Source: Flavipsychrobacter sp.
GTDB taxonomy: Bacteria > Bacteroidota > Bacteroidia > Chitinophagales > Chitinophagaceae
Length of the DNA stretch: 5,395 nucleotides
Direction of reading: 5' to 3'
Assembly (NCBI GenBank): GCA_021156265.1
Contig: JAJNBR010000217.1
Location: 1-5,395 of the forward strand
Shown: positions 4,638 through 5,395 of the stretch, one piece after another
How positions within the stretch are numbered: position 1 is the first letter of the stretch
Layout: every line of letters starts with the position of its first letter
Notes under the pieces: model-generated
Databases searched by the model: none
What the model saw: the letters and a program-made list of their open reading frames with translations, nothing else
What the model was told of the DNA's origin: nothing
Translations under genes and position numbers: made by a program

Positions 4638-5395
4638 ATGCCGCAACGTTGGATGAAAATTTTGGCATTCTGTATGGCTGCTACCCTAGTGGTATCTGCC
4701 TGTAGGAAGAGCGAATTCAGCAAAGACGAGAAACTACCTGAATCCTTTTCAACTTCACTGTATATCACCAGCCAAAATGAGTTTTTGTACGCCTTAGACC
4801 CTAGAACCGGCGAAAAGAAATGGGAATATTACGTAGGCAGCCATGTGGAAGCCACTCCCGTTATCATTGGCGAACATCTTTACCTGCCTACAACAGACAG
4901 CCTGATAAAACTGGACGCCAAACGCGGCAAGCTGGTTAAGAAGTACTGGATGAACAACTCAATCTTCCAGCAATTCATTGCTTCCCCGGCTGTTGATGGT
5001 AATAATATTATTATTGGTGCACTCAATGATACCCTGTATTCGCTGAATACAGTGACGGAGAACGTTAACTGGTACTTCAACGCAGGCGGCGACATCTTGT
5101 CGTCACCAACCGTGTCTGCCGGACAAGTAATATTGGGCGCCGGCAATAAGGTGTTTGCGCTGGATGTTGCTACAGGTGCTAAAAAATGGGAGTTTACCGG
5201 GGGTGCGGCTTTCACGTCGTCGGCCACGGTTAGCGGCCCGTTTGTTTTCATAGGCTGCCTTGACGGCAACCTCTACGTCCTGGATTTTGCTACAGGCGCG
5301 GCTAAATGGTCTTACGACACCAAAGCACAAATTCTTTCTTCCCCTATAGTCTATGGTGGTAACGTGATCTTCGGCAGCAACAACAGCAAACTTTA
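4638..5395 (+). CDS. PQQ-like beta-propeller repeat lipoprotein (3' end outside window)
   Basis: The frame is open from the ATG at 4638 to the right edge, 252 codons plus two bases. MPQRWMK, a hydrophobic stretch and the lipobox VSAC form a lipoprotein signal peptide with the lipidated cysteine at residue 22; Met6 is a possible alternative start. At least five propeller units follow at about 40-residue spacing. They are marked by FLYALDPRTGEKKWEY (49-64), IKLDAKRG (90-97), LYSLNTVTENVNWYF (133-147), VFALDVATGAKKWEF (172-186) and LYVLDFATGAAKWSY (212-226), with intervening S-P-V and I-x-G strands. The pattern is that of PQQ-like repeats as in BamB, so the fold is probably a scaffold on the periplasmic side of the outer membrane or at the cell surface. 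The repeats do not by themselves imply PQQ binding or dehydrogenase activity; no catalytic residues are evident in the visible part. It follows a terminator and seems independent of hpf. Fold confident, role unknown. Confidence 0.9.
   Translation, partial: MPQRWMKILAFCMAATLVVSACRKSEFSKDEKLPESFSTSLYITSQNEFLYALDPRTGEKKWEYYVGSHVEATPVIIGEHLYLPTTDSLIKLDAKRGKLVKKYWMNNSIFQQFIASPAVDGNNIIIGALNDTLYSLNTVTENVNWYFNAGGDILSSPTVSAGQVILGAGNKVFALDVATGAKKWEFTGGAAFTSSATVSGPFVFIGCLDGNLYVLDFATGAAKWSYDTKAQILSSPIVYGGNVIFGSNNSKL
5160..5309 (+). repeat. Two similar propeller-blade coding repeats 120 bases apart
   Basis: Bases 5160-5189 and 5280-5309 encode LDVATGAKKW and LDFATGAAKW and are identical at 24 of 30 positions, exactly 40 codons apart. 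They are the most alike units in the visible part of the beta-propeller gene, so these two blades probably arose by a fairly recent internal duplication. Confidence 0.75.

Noticed and set aside
4880..5330. Minus-strand open frames opposite the beta-propeller gene
   Set aside because: The plus-strand frame is open with regular propeller repeats; the opposite frames are by-products of that repeat composition.

Overview
The window looks like chromosomal DNA from a member of the Bacteroidota, probably the Chitinophagaceae or relatives. Four things point there: promoters of the TTTG / TAnnTTTG type, the near absence of Shine-Dalgarno (SD) sequences before most genes, the gene order rpsU - tyrosine recombinase - hibernation factor, and lipoproteins with Bacteroidota-style signal peptides. 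No mobile element, CRISPR array, tRNA or rRNA is visible, and no gap between genes exceeds about 130 bases.

Left half, minus strand, read right to left. A small lipoprotein of unknown function (2881-2321), riboflavin synthase ribE (2316-1717) and an FAD-dependent oxidoreductase of the phytoene desaturase / carotenoid isomerase / retinol saturase family (1701 to beyond base 1) are separated by 4 and 15 bases and probably form one transcription unit. Its candidate promoter lies at 2908-2940. The riboflavin and flavoprotein genes may be functionally linked, because riboflavin is the precursor of FAD; this is an inference.

Centre. The gap 2882-3009 holds two back-to-back Bacteroidota promoters, one for each direction. 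The rightward one drives rpsU (ribosomal protein bS21). rpsU alone in this window carries a long SD sequence. This fits the autoregulation described in Flavobacterium johnsoniae, in which ribosomes lacking bS21 expose their anti-SD and preferentially translate rpsU.

Right half, plus strand. rpsU is followed by a perfect 16-bp inverted repeat with a 6-base loop that ends six bases before the start codon of a Xer-type tyrosine recombinase. Then come a short-form ribosome hibernation factor (hpf) and a clear intrinsic terminator. After the terminator a new unit begins, encoding a PQQ-like beta-propeller lipoprotein that runs off the right end. The most interesting signals are the rpsU SD, the hairpin placed against the recombinase start codon, and the small tetraloop hairpin that covers the recombinase stop codon.
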